Source: Flavobacteriia bacterium (GTDB taxonomy: Bacteria; Bacteroidota; Bacteroidia; Flavobacteriales_D; Crocinitomicaceae). Taken from it: 64,000 nt of DNA. The notes below the pieces were generated by a model. It made no database searches, was not told the DNA's origin, and was given only the letters and a program-made list of their open reading frames with translations. The translations under genes were made by a program, and so were the position numbers. Position 1 is the first letter of the stretch, and each line of letters starts with the position of its first letter. The DNA is taken from the NCBI GenBank assembly GCA_947450325.1, contig CANFUT010000012.1, forward strand, positions 1 through 64,000, written 5' to 3'. Shown one piece after another: positions 1 to 8,399 of the stretch.

Positions 1-480
1 AAAAACTTTGTACTGCAGTTCCTATTGGAGCTGAAGGAGTAGTATTAACTGTAGCTGTTACTGCAAAACGACTGGTACTTTCACAACCACCTGTCGTTTG
101 AGTAGCATAATAAGTTGTTCCATTAGCTAATGCTACAGATGTTGACAATGCCGAACCACCAGTGGAAGCCGCATACCATTTTATCGAAGTTCCTGTTGCG
201 CTTAAATTGGCTATTGTTGGAAAACTCGCTGAACAAAAACTTTGCGCTGCAGTTCCTGTTGGCGCTGAAGGAGTCGTATTTACTGTCGCTGTTACTGCAA
301 AACGACCGGTGCTTTCACAACCGTTTACCGTTTGAGAGGCGTAATAAGTTGTTCCTGTTACCAATGATACTGAAGTTGATAATGCTGAACCACCGCTTAC
401 AGCCGCATACCATTTGATCGAAGTTCCTGTTGCGCTCAGATTGGATATTGTTGGCGAATTTGCAGAACAAAAACTTTGCA
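1..480 (-). repeat. Tandem 234-bp coding repeats (78-residue Ig-like modules)
   Basis: The same sequence block recurs with an exact period of 234 bp; the landmark aaaaactttg is found at 1, 235 and 469. Two units are visible and a third begins at the window edge. The units are highly similar at the DNA level, which suggests recent duplication and possible copy-number variation. Confidence 0.9.
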
Positions 481-1966
481 ATGCAGTTCCTGTGGGCGCT
501 GAAGTAAGTGAAGAACTAGTTATCGAAATTTCGTCGAGTCTAATTTCATCTCTATTTCCTGATCCTGAACCGCTCCAATAATACACCCAACGAATTTGAA
601 CTTCTGGTTGATTTTCACAAGCTGAAGGAAGTGTAATTGGACCGAAGTTCGTAGGTCCTGCGTTTGCGCTATTAAACTCTATGACAGTCGTTGCTCCAGG
701 TAAGTCGGTGTAAGAACCAGAATTTCCAACCCTATATTGTGCTCTTAATAAATATCTATTTCCACCACTAGTTTGTCTTGCAGCAGTCCAAGAAACTTGA
801 ACATTATTTCTGCAAGTTGTTTTCAATGAAACAACCGCTTCACCACAATTTCCAGATGTTGTTGAAACGCGCCCAGGACTAGTATTTAAAAATGAAAAGC
901 CATTAGCAGCCAGTCCAGTAATTCGACTTTGTGCAGCATAATTATATCCCCAAACATAATCTTGGGTTGCTGAATTAGTTAAGGTTGGGTCGACGGAATT
1001 TACAGTTCCCCAATGAAAAATCATATTGGATGGATAAGTACCTATTGCACTTGTACTTGGCCAATTTGTAAAACTGTAATTTGCTGACGATAAATCAAAA
1101 ACAGAAGGATTAGTCAACCTTTGAATAGATGAAGGTATTGAGTTTTGAAACGACACATCATCTAAAAAAATATTTGCGGCGTTACTGGTACTATTTCGTC
1201 CATAAAACATTACACTTTTTATTGAAGCGTTATTTGCGATTTGTGATTTTGACAAATCATTTCCAACAAGAAAGCCATTAACGTACAAATCAAATTTATT
1301 GATCGCAACTGTTTGAGAAACTCCATTGTAAGAATAAGTTACATTGCCGCTTGATTTATTGTTGCCAACAATTTCAAAGTCATAGTAAATACCTGACTTT
1401 AAAGTTGAATAAGCACTATTTATTAAGCTCTGATCCCAACTTGATCCATTTCTATTTTCAAAAGTAATATTTCCACCTGACTTAAATGTGAACCTAAATC
1501 CTGAGAATGTTTCAGTACCAGTGAAACTATTAGCATCACTGAAACTACTACCATCACCAAAAAATGCATGCCATTCTCCAGAGGAAGCTGTAGATCCAGC
1601 CGATATATCACCGAACATGACTTTAAATCTTGAATAAAAAGTAGTCGCACCTGTTGAACCAACGATTGGGGATATTTTATTTACTAAACTATTAGTCGGC
1701 GCAGATGCTCTTATAAAAGTTCCTGAAGTGCCAAGTGGATTTGATGAAGTAACCGCATTGATTGAACCTCCTCCAGTTCCGATTCTGGCGTAAGTTGAAC
1801 CTGAAATTGTTGGATTGGGAATAAATGACGTACTAAATCCACTAGTTAAACTTGCAGAAGATGTACCAAAATTCTGAACTGATTGACTGAAAAGATTTGA
1901 ATCAAAAAGTACTAAAAAAAGGAAAAAATTTACAAAAATTTTTTCCAGAATAACATTTTTTTTCAT
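1..1966 (-). CDS. Secreted multi-domain repeat protein, 3' end outside window
   Basis: The frame opens with ATG at 1966 and stays open to base 1, so at least 655 residues are encoded and the C-terminus is missing. A hydrophobic signal peptide ending near NLFSQ starts the protein. Next come about 270 residues rich in G, S, T and N that look like a lectin/laminin-type beta-sandwich, a middle beta-domain with a conserved Cys pair, and then tandem Ig-like modules of 78 residues (FCSA at the start, KWYAA in the middle, TYYA..T..GC near the end), the type found in Bacteroidota surface proteins (Ig_7-like). A T9SS sorting tail is expected beyond the left edge but cannot be seen. It is probably a cell-surface or released adhesin-like protein; no catalytic motif was recognised. 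The N-terminal domain assignment is uncertain, the export call is strong. Confidence 0.85.
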   Translation of the reverse strand, partial: MKKNVILEKIFVNFFLFLVLFDSNLFSQSVQNFGTSSASLTSGFSTSFIPNPTISGSTYARIGTGGGSINAVTSSNPLGTSGTFIRASAPTNSLVNKISPIVGSTGATTFYSRFKVMFGDISAGSTASSGEWHAFFGDGSSFSDANSFTGTETFSGFRFTFKSGGNITFENRNGSSWDQSLINSAYSTLKSGIYYDFEIVGNNKSSGNVTYSYNGVSQTVAINKFDLYVNGFLVGNDLSKSQIANNASIKSVMFYGRNSTSNAANIFLDDVSFQNSIPSSIQRLTNPSVFDLSSANYSFTNWPSTSAIGTYPSNMIFHWGTVNSVDPTLTNSATQDYVWGYNYAAQSRITGLAANGFSFLNTSPGRVSTTSGNCGEAVVSLKTTCRNNVQVSWTAARQTSGGNRYLLRAQYRVGNSGSYTDLPGATTVIEFNSANAGPTNFGPITLPSACENQPEVQIRWVYYWSGSGSGNRDEIRLDEISITSSSLTSAPTGTALQSFCSANSPTISNLSATGTSIKWYAAVSGGSALSTSVSLVTGTTYYASQTVNGCESTGRFAVTATVNTTPSAPTGTAAQSFCSASFPTIANLSATGTSIKWYAASTGGSALSTSVALANGTTYYATQTTGGCESTSRFAVTATVNTTPSAPIGTAVQSF

Positions 1967-2290
1967 TAATTAGGTTTCTATTTTTATTCGAAATTACTAC
2001 TTATCAACAGCTGAATGTTAAAAAATCAAAAGTGTCCAGTTATTGTCTAGAATCCGAGTATCGAATCAATTAAACAAGTTATTGATTTGTTGATGTAAAA
2101 GTATATGTTCTTTCCTCCCATTCATTGAACATCCGCTTACACAGCGGTTTTTCATTCATTTTGATAAATGTTTCCAGTTTTTAACAAGCCACAAATTGTA
2201 CTTTTAACTATAAGTGTTGATTATTTAACTATGTTTGTAAGACTATAAATAATACTTTGATAAAAAATACCTCAAGTAATTTGAAGGCAA
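1967..2290. other. Intergenic region between divergent genes
   Basis: These 324 bases separate the divergently transcribed repeat protein and AraC-type regulator and contain no credible gene. A small hairpin followed by T residues lies at 2143-2162 (arms CCGCT/AGCGG), resembling a terminator on the + strand although no + strand gene precedes it. Only an imperfect promoter-like box (TTTG at 2234 and TTTG at 2256) is seen before the regulator. Confidence 0.4.
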
Positions 2291-3463
2291 ATGGCGCAGA
2301 TTGAATACACTTTTATTTTGTTTACAGGTTTAATAGGTTTTTTATTGATATACCTTATGCTCACTAAATATGGTGCAAGTAAACTTATAAATGGGTTTTT
2401 GATTTTCAGTATCGGCATTGCAAGTTTCCGATTTATCGTTTATAGCACTTACAACCTACATTTTCAAAATTTGATTGAGGATTTTAATTCACCATTCAAA
2501 TTTATTTTACTTCTACTTTTTCCAAGTTCATATTTGTATATAAAAGCTATTACTGGCGACCGTCCAATAGATTTCGTTGATGTCTTTAAGCATTTAAGTC
2601 TTCCTCTACTCGCTTTTATTTTTAATATAATTTGCCTGTTAAATCATTATCAACTTTCTTATCTCGCACTTTATGTTAACCTAAGCGTTGCATTATTAAT
2701 GGCAGTCTATTACTTGTATAAAACTTTTTTTGTTTGCTATAAAAAATTGTGGAAAAAGAAAATTTCCGTTAACATTGAGCACCATCAAATAATTAAAAAA
2801 TGGACTATTTTTTACTGCACTATTTGTCTTTTAACAACAGCTCGCGTAACTATTTCTTTCATCTTTGAGCATTCATTATCTTATTCTATTTCGGGAAAAC
2901 ATCTGTCATTGGCTTTAGGTGCGTCCCTTTGGCTATTAGCTTTCATTCGGATATTTAAAACTCCTGAAATCCTTTTTGGAATTCCAAAATTATCTGTCAA
3001 AACGCCTCATTTTGAAGAAGTAAATTTCAGTATTTCTGATGTTTGGAGAATTTCTCCTGAGTTAATTAATTCGAAAAAAGATTTAAAATTAAAAGAGAAG
3101 CTTGATTCTAACGTTTTAGAATTAATTCAAGAAATTGAATATGCTGTTAAAGAAAAACAAATTTTTTATAAACCGAAAGTTTCAATGACTAATCTCGCAG
3201 TTGAAGTGGGTGTTCCAGAAAGTCACTTGAATTATTTGTTTCGATATCATTGCACAATCTCATTTCTCGAATATAAAAATAATGTGCGCATTGCATATTC
3301 AATTTCACTAATTGAAAATGGTTATCTTTCTAAAAGCACACTTGATTCGCTGGCAAAAGACGTTGGTTTTGCTTCTTACAGCCCTTTTTACAATGCTTTC
3401 AAAAAACTACATGGTGTAGGACCGAATGAATTCATGTATAAGTTTAACTACAATCAAGTTTAA
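2291..3463 (+). CDS. Membrane-anchored AraC-family transcriptional regulator
   Basis: This 390-residue protein has an N-terminal half of about six or seven hydrophobic segments (residues 5 to about 225) and a C-terminal AraC/XylS-type DNA-binding domain with two helix-turn-helix units at about 290-385. The hallmark region SLAKDVGFASYSPFYNAFKK is the second HTH, and GPNEF closes the domain. This layout, a 7TM-like sensor fused to an AraC domain, is common in Flavobacteriia and is thought to couple a membrane signal to transcription; the ligand and targets are unknown. It is divergent from the repeat protein at 1-1966, a plausible target (inference). Its TAA overlaps the stop codon of the convergent gene at 3460. 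Confidence 0.88.
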   Translation: MAQIEYTFILFTGLIGFLLIYLMLTKYGASKLINGFLIFSIGIASFRFIVYSTYNLHFQNLIEDFNSPFKFILLLLFPSSYLYIKAITGDRPIDFVDVFKHLSLPLLAFIFNIICLLNHYQLSYLALYVNLSVALLMAVYYLYKTFFVCYKKLWKKKISVNIEHHQIIKKWTIFYCTICLLTTARVTISFIFEHSLSYSISGKHLSLALGASLWLLAFIRIFKTPEILFGIPKLSVKTPHFEEVNFSISDVWRISPELINSKKDLKLKEKLDSNVLELIQEIEYAVKEKQIFYKPKVSMTNLAVEVGVPESHLNYLFRYHCTISFLEYKNNVRIAYSISLIENGYLSKSTLDSLAKDVGFASYSPFYNAFKKLHGVGPNEFMYKFNYNQV

Positions 3464-5187
3464 TTTATTGGAAATAACCTAACTACAATCACCTTTCCAC
3501 AAACTATTTCGCCATTCAACATTCCAGTCACAAAATACGCGCCGTTTGGCATATTTTCAACGTTCACTTGATTACCGTTTGCTTCAGTGATTTCGACAGT
3601 TCTTACCAACTGTCCAAGTTCATTGATGATGTTGAAGGTTCCTGCTTCGCTTGCAGAGATGGTGAAATCTCCATTCGATGGATTTGGTGCTATACCTACC
3701 TCATCAGACTCCAACGTTTCAATTCCAACCACATACGCATTCGTATTCACCGTCGTATTCGTGATAATTGCTGGATTGAAATCAAAGAAAATATATGCTG
3801 TGTTTTTAATTTCAGAATTCAGCGGCAAATTTGGCAACTCATCGATAGCATAAGTAAAAAATCCTTGGCTTCCATCTAAATCATCGCCTGAAGGCAACAA
3901 ATTGATTCCGCTGAATCTGAAAACCACTTCTCTCGTTGTTGGATTCACACCATAAGAAACCGGATGTTTAGAATTGATGAATCTGAAAGTTGATAAATCC
4001 AAGTTGGAAGAAATCGTATCTCTTACCTCCACATTCAACGCTGGGAAATTTCCATCGTTTTGAAAACGCACTGTGTAAATCAAATTTTCTTGCACATCAG
4101 GATTGATAATGGCTGGCAAATTACATTGTTTGTCGTTTGGATCATAAGAATTCAAAACGGTTGTTTGGAAAGGCAAACTGTTAAACATCAAATCTTGTTC
4201 GCCAGACGCAGAAGCTTCTACATAAAAATCGAAAACTGTTCCTGCAGGTGTGTTTCCAGAGAAAGTACAAGGAAAACCAAAAGTAAAACATCCACTCAAA
4301 AATGGAACAGTAACCGTTACCGTATCGTTTGTAAAAGTGGCATTTGCTACATTCGTCAAATCAGGTGTTACTCCTTGTGGAATCGCTATTTTTACGACAG
4401 CATCGGCATAATTTCCACACGAAATATTGCAAATTTCAACCGCTACATTTCCTTTTTCCATAGGTGCGACAAATTGAAAAGCAGAGGCAAATGAAACTTC
4501 CAAATTTGGTGTTACTCCCGTTCCGGAGCATTCTAGCGTAACATTCATTGGCACATTTTCACCTCTTCCCGTTACATCAAATGAATTGATTGTAAAATCT
4601 GGTGAAGTTTGGCTGTATCCATTGTTACTCAACCATGCCTCATTCACACTCACGGTGTAAGGTGTATTCGCAACATCTAATTCTGTGTAATAAGGATTTC
4701 CAAATGAATCTTTTGGGTAAATCGTTGTTGTTACTCCTGCATTGTTCGTCACATCGTAAGGAACATTTGACATGAAAGACGCCGAAGGATTCAACATTGA
4801 AATAATATTAAAAAATCCACAATTCGTGGTGCTTGTAATTACCCATTCGATGGATTGACTTCCGACAACTTGTCCGCCCAAAGTTCCACTGGTAACAGTT
4901 ACGAGCGCATTGTACACGCCTGGTTGACTGTAATCGTGTTCAAAAGCATAGCAAGATTGCGCATTCGGTGACATGTAAGCAATCATCGTGTCTGCTGATC
5001 CGTCTGTCCAATCGACAATAATTTGTGCGCCCGATTCAGCTTGTGATCCCGAGTACAAACACGCAGACATGTTGGAATGACAACCAATTCCTGGTACAGA
5101 ATTGTATTCTAAATTTAAAGAAGTGACCTGAGCAAAACCATTTGTGAAAAACAGAAGAAATAAGGCTAGAGATAATTTTATTTTCAT
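3460..5187 (-). CDS. T9SS cargo protein with type A sorting domain
   Basis: The start chosen is ATG at 5187, which gives a clean signal peptide (MKIKLSLALFLLFFTNGFAQ) and 575 residues; the frame is open for 58 more codons upstream, but that stretch does not look coding. The N-terminal part has PKD-like features (VDWTDGSADT, FEHDYSQPG). Residues about 370-480 match the conserved repeat/DUF11-like domain of Bacteroidota surface proteins (YTVRFQNDGN, AYIFFDFNPAI). The last 80 residues are a Por secretion-system C-terminal (type A) domain with the usual PNPSNG start. The protein should cross the outer membrane through SprA and be anchored or released. The tail ends VIVVR followed by LFPIN, five residues more than such domains usually have, and the stop overlaps that of the AraC gene. 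Confidence 0.88.
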   Translation of the reverse strand: MKIKLSLALFLLFFTNGFAQVTSLNLEYNSVPGIGCHSNMSACLYSGSQAESGAQIIVDWTDGSADTMIAYMSPNAQSCYAFEHDYSQPGVYNALVTVTSGTLGGQVVGSQSIEWVITSTTNCGFFNIISMLNPSASFMSNVPYDVTNNAGVTTTIYPKDSFGNPYYTELDVANTPYTVSVNEAWLSNNGYSQTSPDFTINSFDVTGRGENVPMNVTLECSGTGVTPNLEVSFASAFQFVAPMEKGNVAVEICNISCGNYADAVVKIAIPQGVTPDLTNVANATFTNDTVTVTVPFLSGCFTFGFPCTFSGNTPAGTVFDFYVEASASGEQDLMFNSLPFQTTVLNSYDPNDKQCNLPAIINPDVQENLIYTVRFQNDGNFPALNVEVRDTISSNLDLSTFRFINSKHPVSYGVNPTTREVVFRFSGINLLPSGDDLDGSQGFFTYAIDELPNLPLNSEIKNTAYIFFDFNPAIITNTTVNTNAYVVGIETLESDEVGIAPNPSNGDFTISASEAGTFNIINELGQLVRTVEITEANGNQVNVENMPNGAYFVTGMLNGEIVCGKVIVVRLFPIN

Positions 5188-5448
5188 TTTTAGTATAATT
5201 CGTGTTCCCAAAGTAGACTTGTATCGAAGAAAAAAGTTGCACGAACAAAATTTAGAAGAATTCAAAAGCAGGAAAAAATAGAGGTTTTCTTCAAAATTTC
5301 TAAACTCGAAATGAAACGTTAACCTCTCCAAGCGAATGGCTTTTCTCCTTGATTCCATCAATAAGTAGTTATTGGTTGAGAGTAAAAAAGTTTTATTTTT
5401 TGGACTAAAATAAAAACAAATTTAAACCAAAAAAATGATAACTCTAAT

Positions 5449-5943
5449 TTATTCAATTCGGATTTGATGTTCAAATTTTTCAAAACTTGCATATCCCGTT
5501 GGACCAGCTTGCACAATGATACAATCTATTAAATGGGAAGTTGCCATTGTTTGTGAATGGACTAAAATCGAAAGACTATAATAGTATGACGCCTCTACAC
5601 AAATTGAGTGATTCTTGGGCATATAAATAGCGATTTTGTATTTCACGTCGGCGAAACATAAATATTCGTTAATGTCTTCCAAGGTAATTTCCGATTTATT
5701 GGTTGTCAATATCAGTCGACATTCCTTTTTTCGATTGATACCAACCATTTTACAATCTGAGATACTGCCAAATTTCAAGGTGTCTGAATCATTTACTAAT
5801 TTTAGTTCTATGAGATGTTCGGTAGAATCTTCTATAAACAACTCCATAAAATCAAGACTTAAATAATTTGTGTCACATTGCGTTATACCGATGTTTGATA
5901 TGAACAAAGTAAAGAAAATCAATAGTTTAATGGGGTTTTTCAT
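5449..5943 (-). CDS. Small secreted protein of unknown function
   Basis: The 164-residue product starts with a convincing signal peptide (LLIFFTLFISNIG) and is then a mixed alpha/beta sequence with five cysteines in the mature part (at CD, DC, EC, IC and DCI), compatible with disulfides in the periplasm or outside the cell. I do not recognise the family. It lies alone, about 260 bases away from the T9SS protein ahead and from the next gene behind. The ATG at 5943 is the only good start. Coding is supported by the signal peptide and length, but no motif indicates a role. Confidence 0.65.
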   Translation of the reverse strand: MKNPIKLLIFFTLFISNIGITQCDTNYLSLDFMELFIEDSTEHLIELKLVNDSDTLKFGSISDCKMVGINRKKECRLILTTNKSEITLEDINEYLCFADVKYKIAIYMPKNHSICVEASYYYSLSILVHSQTMATSHLIDCIIVQAGPTGYASFEKFEHQIRIE

Positions 5944-6004
5944 ACGGTTTATAACTAATTTACAATCACAAAGTCATGAATTCCTAAAGCCAAAGCAATT
6001 ATTT

Positions 6005-6067
6005 TTAAAGTTCGGCTTCTTTCGTCTTCGAGGCGATTCTCTTATAAAAGTATAAATCGTAACTCAT
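6005..6067 (-). pseudogene. Possible remnant of an MSYD-family gene
   Basis: An ATG at 6067 opens a 20-codon frame, MSYDLYFYKRIASKTKEAEL, that ends at TAA (6005-6007). Its first residues resemble the N-terminus of the intact protein at 14023-14385 (MSYDIALYRIETKE). An overlapping frame encodes a further plausible C-terminal stretch up to TAG at 5955. This could be a deleted, frameshifted remnant, but the match is short and chance cannot be excluded. Confidence 0.3.
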
Positions 6068-6211
6068 TTTTTGTTCGGTTGTAACGTTTTACTATTGTTG
6101 AAACATTATGGCAAGTTGGCAGCAATACGATTGCCTGTGAGTCAAATGTATAAAAAAAACATTGTGCCAAACTGCTTGGTGCAAGAAACCAAGGTTTGAA
6201 CGTCACTTCTC

Positions 6212-7048
6212 TTACTTTTTATCAGCATAATACTCGTAAGAAACAGTGATTGTGTTATTTCTGCCACCTTTTTCAAATATTTCAACTTTCTCTAGCTGGT
6301 TCTTGTCACTGTAATGGATAATTTCATGCCCATTTCGTCCATCAACTTCAAACGAATACTCATATTGGTATACATTTTTGGATAGGGTTGAATAAGTACA
6401 ATGTGCACCTTCGCTCATGCAGTATTGTTCTTTTCTATCTAACGCTACAGCCTTACTGAAATCAAACCTATGTAAATCTTTATCGTAAAATGCTCTTTTG
6501 TATATATCAAAAGCATCGGGATAAATCATGGTTGGATAATCGAACTTCTGAATAATTGTGTCTCCAATTGCATAAAACTCTAAAAAGAGTTCGTTTTTAT
6601 TTTCGTAGGTGTTTATTACTTCGGCAAACTTGCCATTTTTGCCATACTCAAATTGGAGTGTAAAATAGGGAGGAGACGCGTAAACTTCGTAGTAATCAAG
6701 TTTCTTGTACCGACCTAAGGTGTCAAATTCTGCGTAATAAGTAGGAACAGTGAATCCGTCATCGATCACTTTTATGCTTTTAACACCTTTCAAATTTTGT
6801 TTTGTAAAATGAATTGGGGCCGACGAACGCAGTATATCGGGGAAACGAAAACATGAAATAAATTTAGTGAAAGTAATAATGGCATCTTCACTGGGCTTAT
6901 TTACATAGGAATACTTAAATTCTTCTGCTAATGAATTTTCGATCTCATTTGTTACACTTTCTTTTATTAGAATTGAATCATTTTCTTGACAAAATGATTG
7001 ATTGGCAACAAATAGGAAGAAAAGCGATATTTTATGTAATTTATTCAT
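6212..7048 (-). CDS. Secreted protein of unknown function
   Basis: ATG at 7048 gives 278 residues beginning with a signal peptide (MNKLHKISLFFLFVANQSF, cleavage near CQ). A TTG 12 bases upstream is also in frame but would overlap the preceding gene. The mature part is rich in Y, F, K and E with repeated short beta-type stretches (for example YKKLDYYEVY, YTLQFEYG, YQYEYSFEV), the kind of pattern seen in periplasmic MORN- or YD-like antiparallel sheets, but no family was identified. It starts five bases after the stop of the small repeat protein at 7054-7347, so the two are probably co-transcribed and may act together. Confidence 0.7.
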   Translation of the reverse strand: MNKLHKISLFFLFVANQSFCQENDSILIKESVTNEIENSLAEEFKYSYVNKPSEDAIITFTKFISCFRFPDILRSSAPIHFTKQNLKGVKSIKVIDDGFTVPTYYAEFDTLGRYKKLDYYEVYASPPYFTLQFEYGKNGKFAEVINTYENKNELFLEFYAIGDTIIQKFDYPTMIYPDAFDIYKRAFYDKDLHRFDFSKAVALDRKEQYCMSEGAHCTYSTLSKNVYQYEYSFEVDGRNGHEIIHYSDKNQLEKVEIFEKGGRNNTITVSYEYYADKK

Positions 7049-7053
7049 TGAGA

Positions 7054-7347
7054 TTACCAACTGCGTATAGGCTGAACAGAAACTTGCTTTTGCGGTAAAC
7101 CAAATTCATCTATTTTATAAAAATCGTATCCGCCAGAGTCATTCTGCCGATAAGAGCTTGTCTTTTTCGGTAAACCAAATTCGTCTTTTTTGTAAATGTC
7201 ATAACCGCCAGAGTCGTTCGGTTTATACGAGCCTGTCTTTTTAGGCAAACCAAACTGGTCTTTTTCAAAAATTTCATATCCGCTTTGAGAAAAAGCAGCG
7301 GAAATTCCAGCAAAAAGGAGTGCGATACAAAGTGATGCTTTAATCAT
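7054..7347 (-). CDS. Small secreted protein with 25-residue tandem repeats
   Basis: This 97-residue protein has a signal peptide (MIKASLCIALLFAGISAAFS) followed by three near-identical units of 25 residues (75 bp): GYEIFEKDQFGLPKKTGSYK, GYDIYKKDEFGLPKKTSSYR and GYDFYKIDEFGLPQKQ. After export it would be almost nothing but these repeats, each containing a Y-K-D/E-FGLPKK core. I do not know a function for the motif. Its stop codon lies just before the start of the 278-residue secreted protein at 6212-7048, so they form a two-gene unit. The last unit diverges (QVSVQPIRSW), perhaps by a small frame slip at the end. Confidence 0.7.
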   Translation of the reverse strand: MIKASLCIALLFAGISAAFSQSGYEIFEKDQFGLPKKTGSYKPNDSGGYDIYKKDEFGLPKKTSSYRQNDSGGYDFYKIDEFGLPQKQVSVQPIRSW

Positions 7348-7712
7348 TTTAATTTTTTTAATTCTGCCTACTCCATGCGGTTTTCGGCTACTCCGTTTTT
7401 GTAAATTTACAACTAACTTACTAATAGGTCCTAACTAAAAATATGCCAATATTTCCCGAAAATCTAAAACTACAAAACATTCAACTTCAAACCGATGCAC
7501 TAATCCCCGCACGCCCCGGCGGAGGTGGAAAGCCCACAGCGGTTTTTTACCGCACGGACTTGCAGCCGCAGACGGTTTCCCGATTTTTATCGGGAGGCGC
7601 CAAAAAAAGAAAAAACTTTAATTTACACACATTTAAAACTTACTTTGCAAAACGAGAGTTGTTGTTTGCAAAAGTGGGATTTTGTTCATTGACTTTTCAA
7701 CACTACAACTTT
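7348..7712. other. Intergenic region with GC-rich hairpin cluster
   Basis: About 365 bases without a convincing gene. Around 7508-7600 the base composition turns abruptly GC-rich compared with both sides and holds two perfect hairpins: GCGGT/ACCGC at 7539-7553 (loop TTTTT) and TCCCGAT/ATCGGGA at 7578-7595 (loop TTTT), followed by the palindrome GGCGCC at 7596-7601. A 92-codon open frame crosses it (7443-7721) but its composition follows the hairpins rather than a protein. It may be a REP-like repeat or a folded RNA. Confidence 0.5.
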
Positions 7713-8000
7713 TTACGATAATTGATTAAAATCTTGTCTCCCAATGATTGTCATGATTTCAGCAACTTCCCCATTTATTTTGAAAAAGATGCTATCTACT
7801 CCGCATACACAACGTCTATAACCTGGCTTAATGAAATCAACTGATTCGAAGGCGTTTGGATTTTTAGCAATAAGCTCAAAGTGATCAAAGAAAGATGAGA
7901 AGTATTTGTCGGCTTGCTTCATTCCAAATTTCTCTGCACCATATTGATGAATTCGGATTAAATCTTCTTTTGCAACATTGCTTAATTTAAATTCAGCCAT
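7713..8000 (-). CDS. parE: ParE-family toxin of a ParDE module
   Basis: The 95-residue protein has the RelE/ParE fold signature: an N-terminal helix with VAKEDLIRIHQYGAEKFG, the central region containing QADKYFSSFFDHFELIAKNP and the PGYRRCVCGVDSIFFKI strand, ending with a strand and IIGRQDF, where the ParE family has its conserved R-Q/H-D. ParE toxins poison DNA gyrase, RelE types cleave ribosome-bound mRNA; ParE is the better match here because of the accompanying ParD-like gene. The ATG at 8000 overlaps the end of the antitoxin gene by 8 bases, so translation is coupled and the antitoxin is made first. Confidence 0.85.
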   Translation of the reverse strand: MAEFKLSNVAKEDLIRIHQYGAEKFGMKQADKYFSSFFDHFELIAKNPNAFESVDFIKPGYRRCVCGVDSIFFKINGEVAEIMTIIGRQDFNQLS

Positions 8001-8232
8001 TCAACAACTTTTTAGATTGCTTCAAAATATCTGACTTAGTATCAGTTGTAAATCCAGTATTTTCTGCCCTTTCTAATTTTAGGCGGATGATATCAATCTG
8101 TTTTTGTTGATTTCGAGCCTGACGAATTAAGTCATTAACCAATTCGCTTTTACTTGAATACTCTTTATTTTCAACCTGATTTTTAAGCCATTCATCATTT
8201 GGCTCTGTAAAAGAAATACTTTGTCTTCTCAT
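7993..8232 (-). CDS. parD: ParD-type ribbon-helix-helix antitoxin
   Basis: The 79-residue product begins RRQSISFTEPNDEWLKNQV, a ribbon-helix-helix N-terminus, continues with EYSSKSELVNDLIRQA (the second helix that places the strand in the DNA groove) and ends with a charged flexible tail that would wrap the toxin. It is the first gene of the ParDE pair and represses its own promoter in characterised relatives. A perfect inverted repeat (TGGTGTA, 4-base spacer, TACACCA) lies 14 bases upstream of the start codon and is the likely operator. Confidence 0.85.
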   Translation of the reverse strand: MRRQSISFTEPNDEWLKNQVENKEYSSKSELVNDLIRQARNQQKQIDIIRLKLERAENTGFTTDTKSDILKQSKKLLNG

Positions 8233-8245
8233 AATACTACAATTG

Positions 8246-8263
8246 TGGTGTAAATATACACCA
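8246..8263 (-). promoter_or_regulatory. Palindromic operator of the ParDE module
   Basis: TGGTGTA AATA TACACCA is a perfect 7-bp inverted repeat directly upstream of parD (start 8232). On the minus strand it contains TATATTTA, one base from the Bacteroidota -7 box TAnnTTTG, so a bound ParD dimer would block the promoter. Operator function is inferred from position and symmetry. Confidence 0.6.
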
Positions 8264-8399
8264 TAAACGCATCAATTGGAAAAATTTAGCATTGTTTTTT
8301 TATCAAACTGTCTATTAATTCACCCAATACCGACAAAGTTAGCCTTGCAGTGATTCAATTTCAATTGTAGTCCAAAAGCTTTTTTAAAACACTGCGATT

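Noticed and set aside
2234-2259. Promoter of the AraC-type regulator
   Set aside because: The -7 candidate TACTTTG lacks one base of spacing and the distance to TTTG is too short.
3568-3879. Open frames of 88-103 codons on the + strand inside the T9SS gene
   Set aside because: They are antisense to a gene with clear domains and signal peptide, as are most other frames overlapping large genes.
5188-5361. 58-codon upstream extension of the T9SS protein
   Set aside because: It places the signal peptide inside the protein and has no coding character.
7443-7721. 92-codon open frame on the + strand across the GC-rich hairpin block
   Set aside because: Its residues follow the hairpin sequences, it has no recognisable domain, and it overlaps the end of the intact ParE gene on the other strand.
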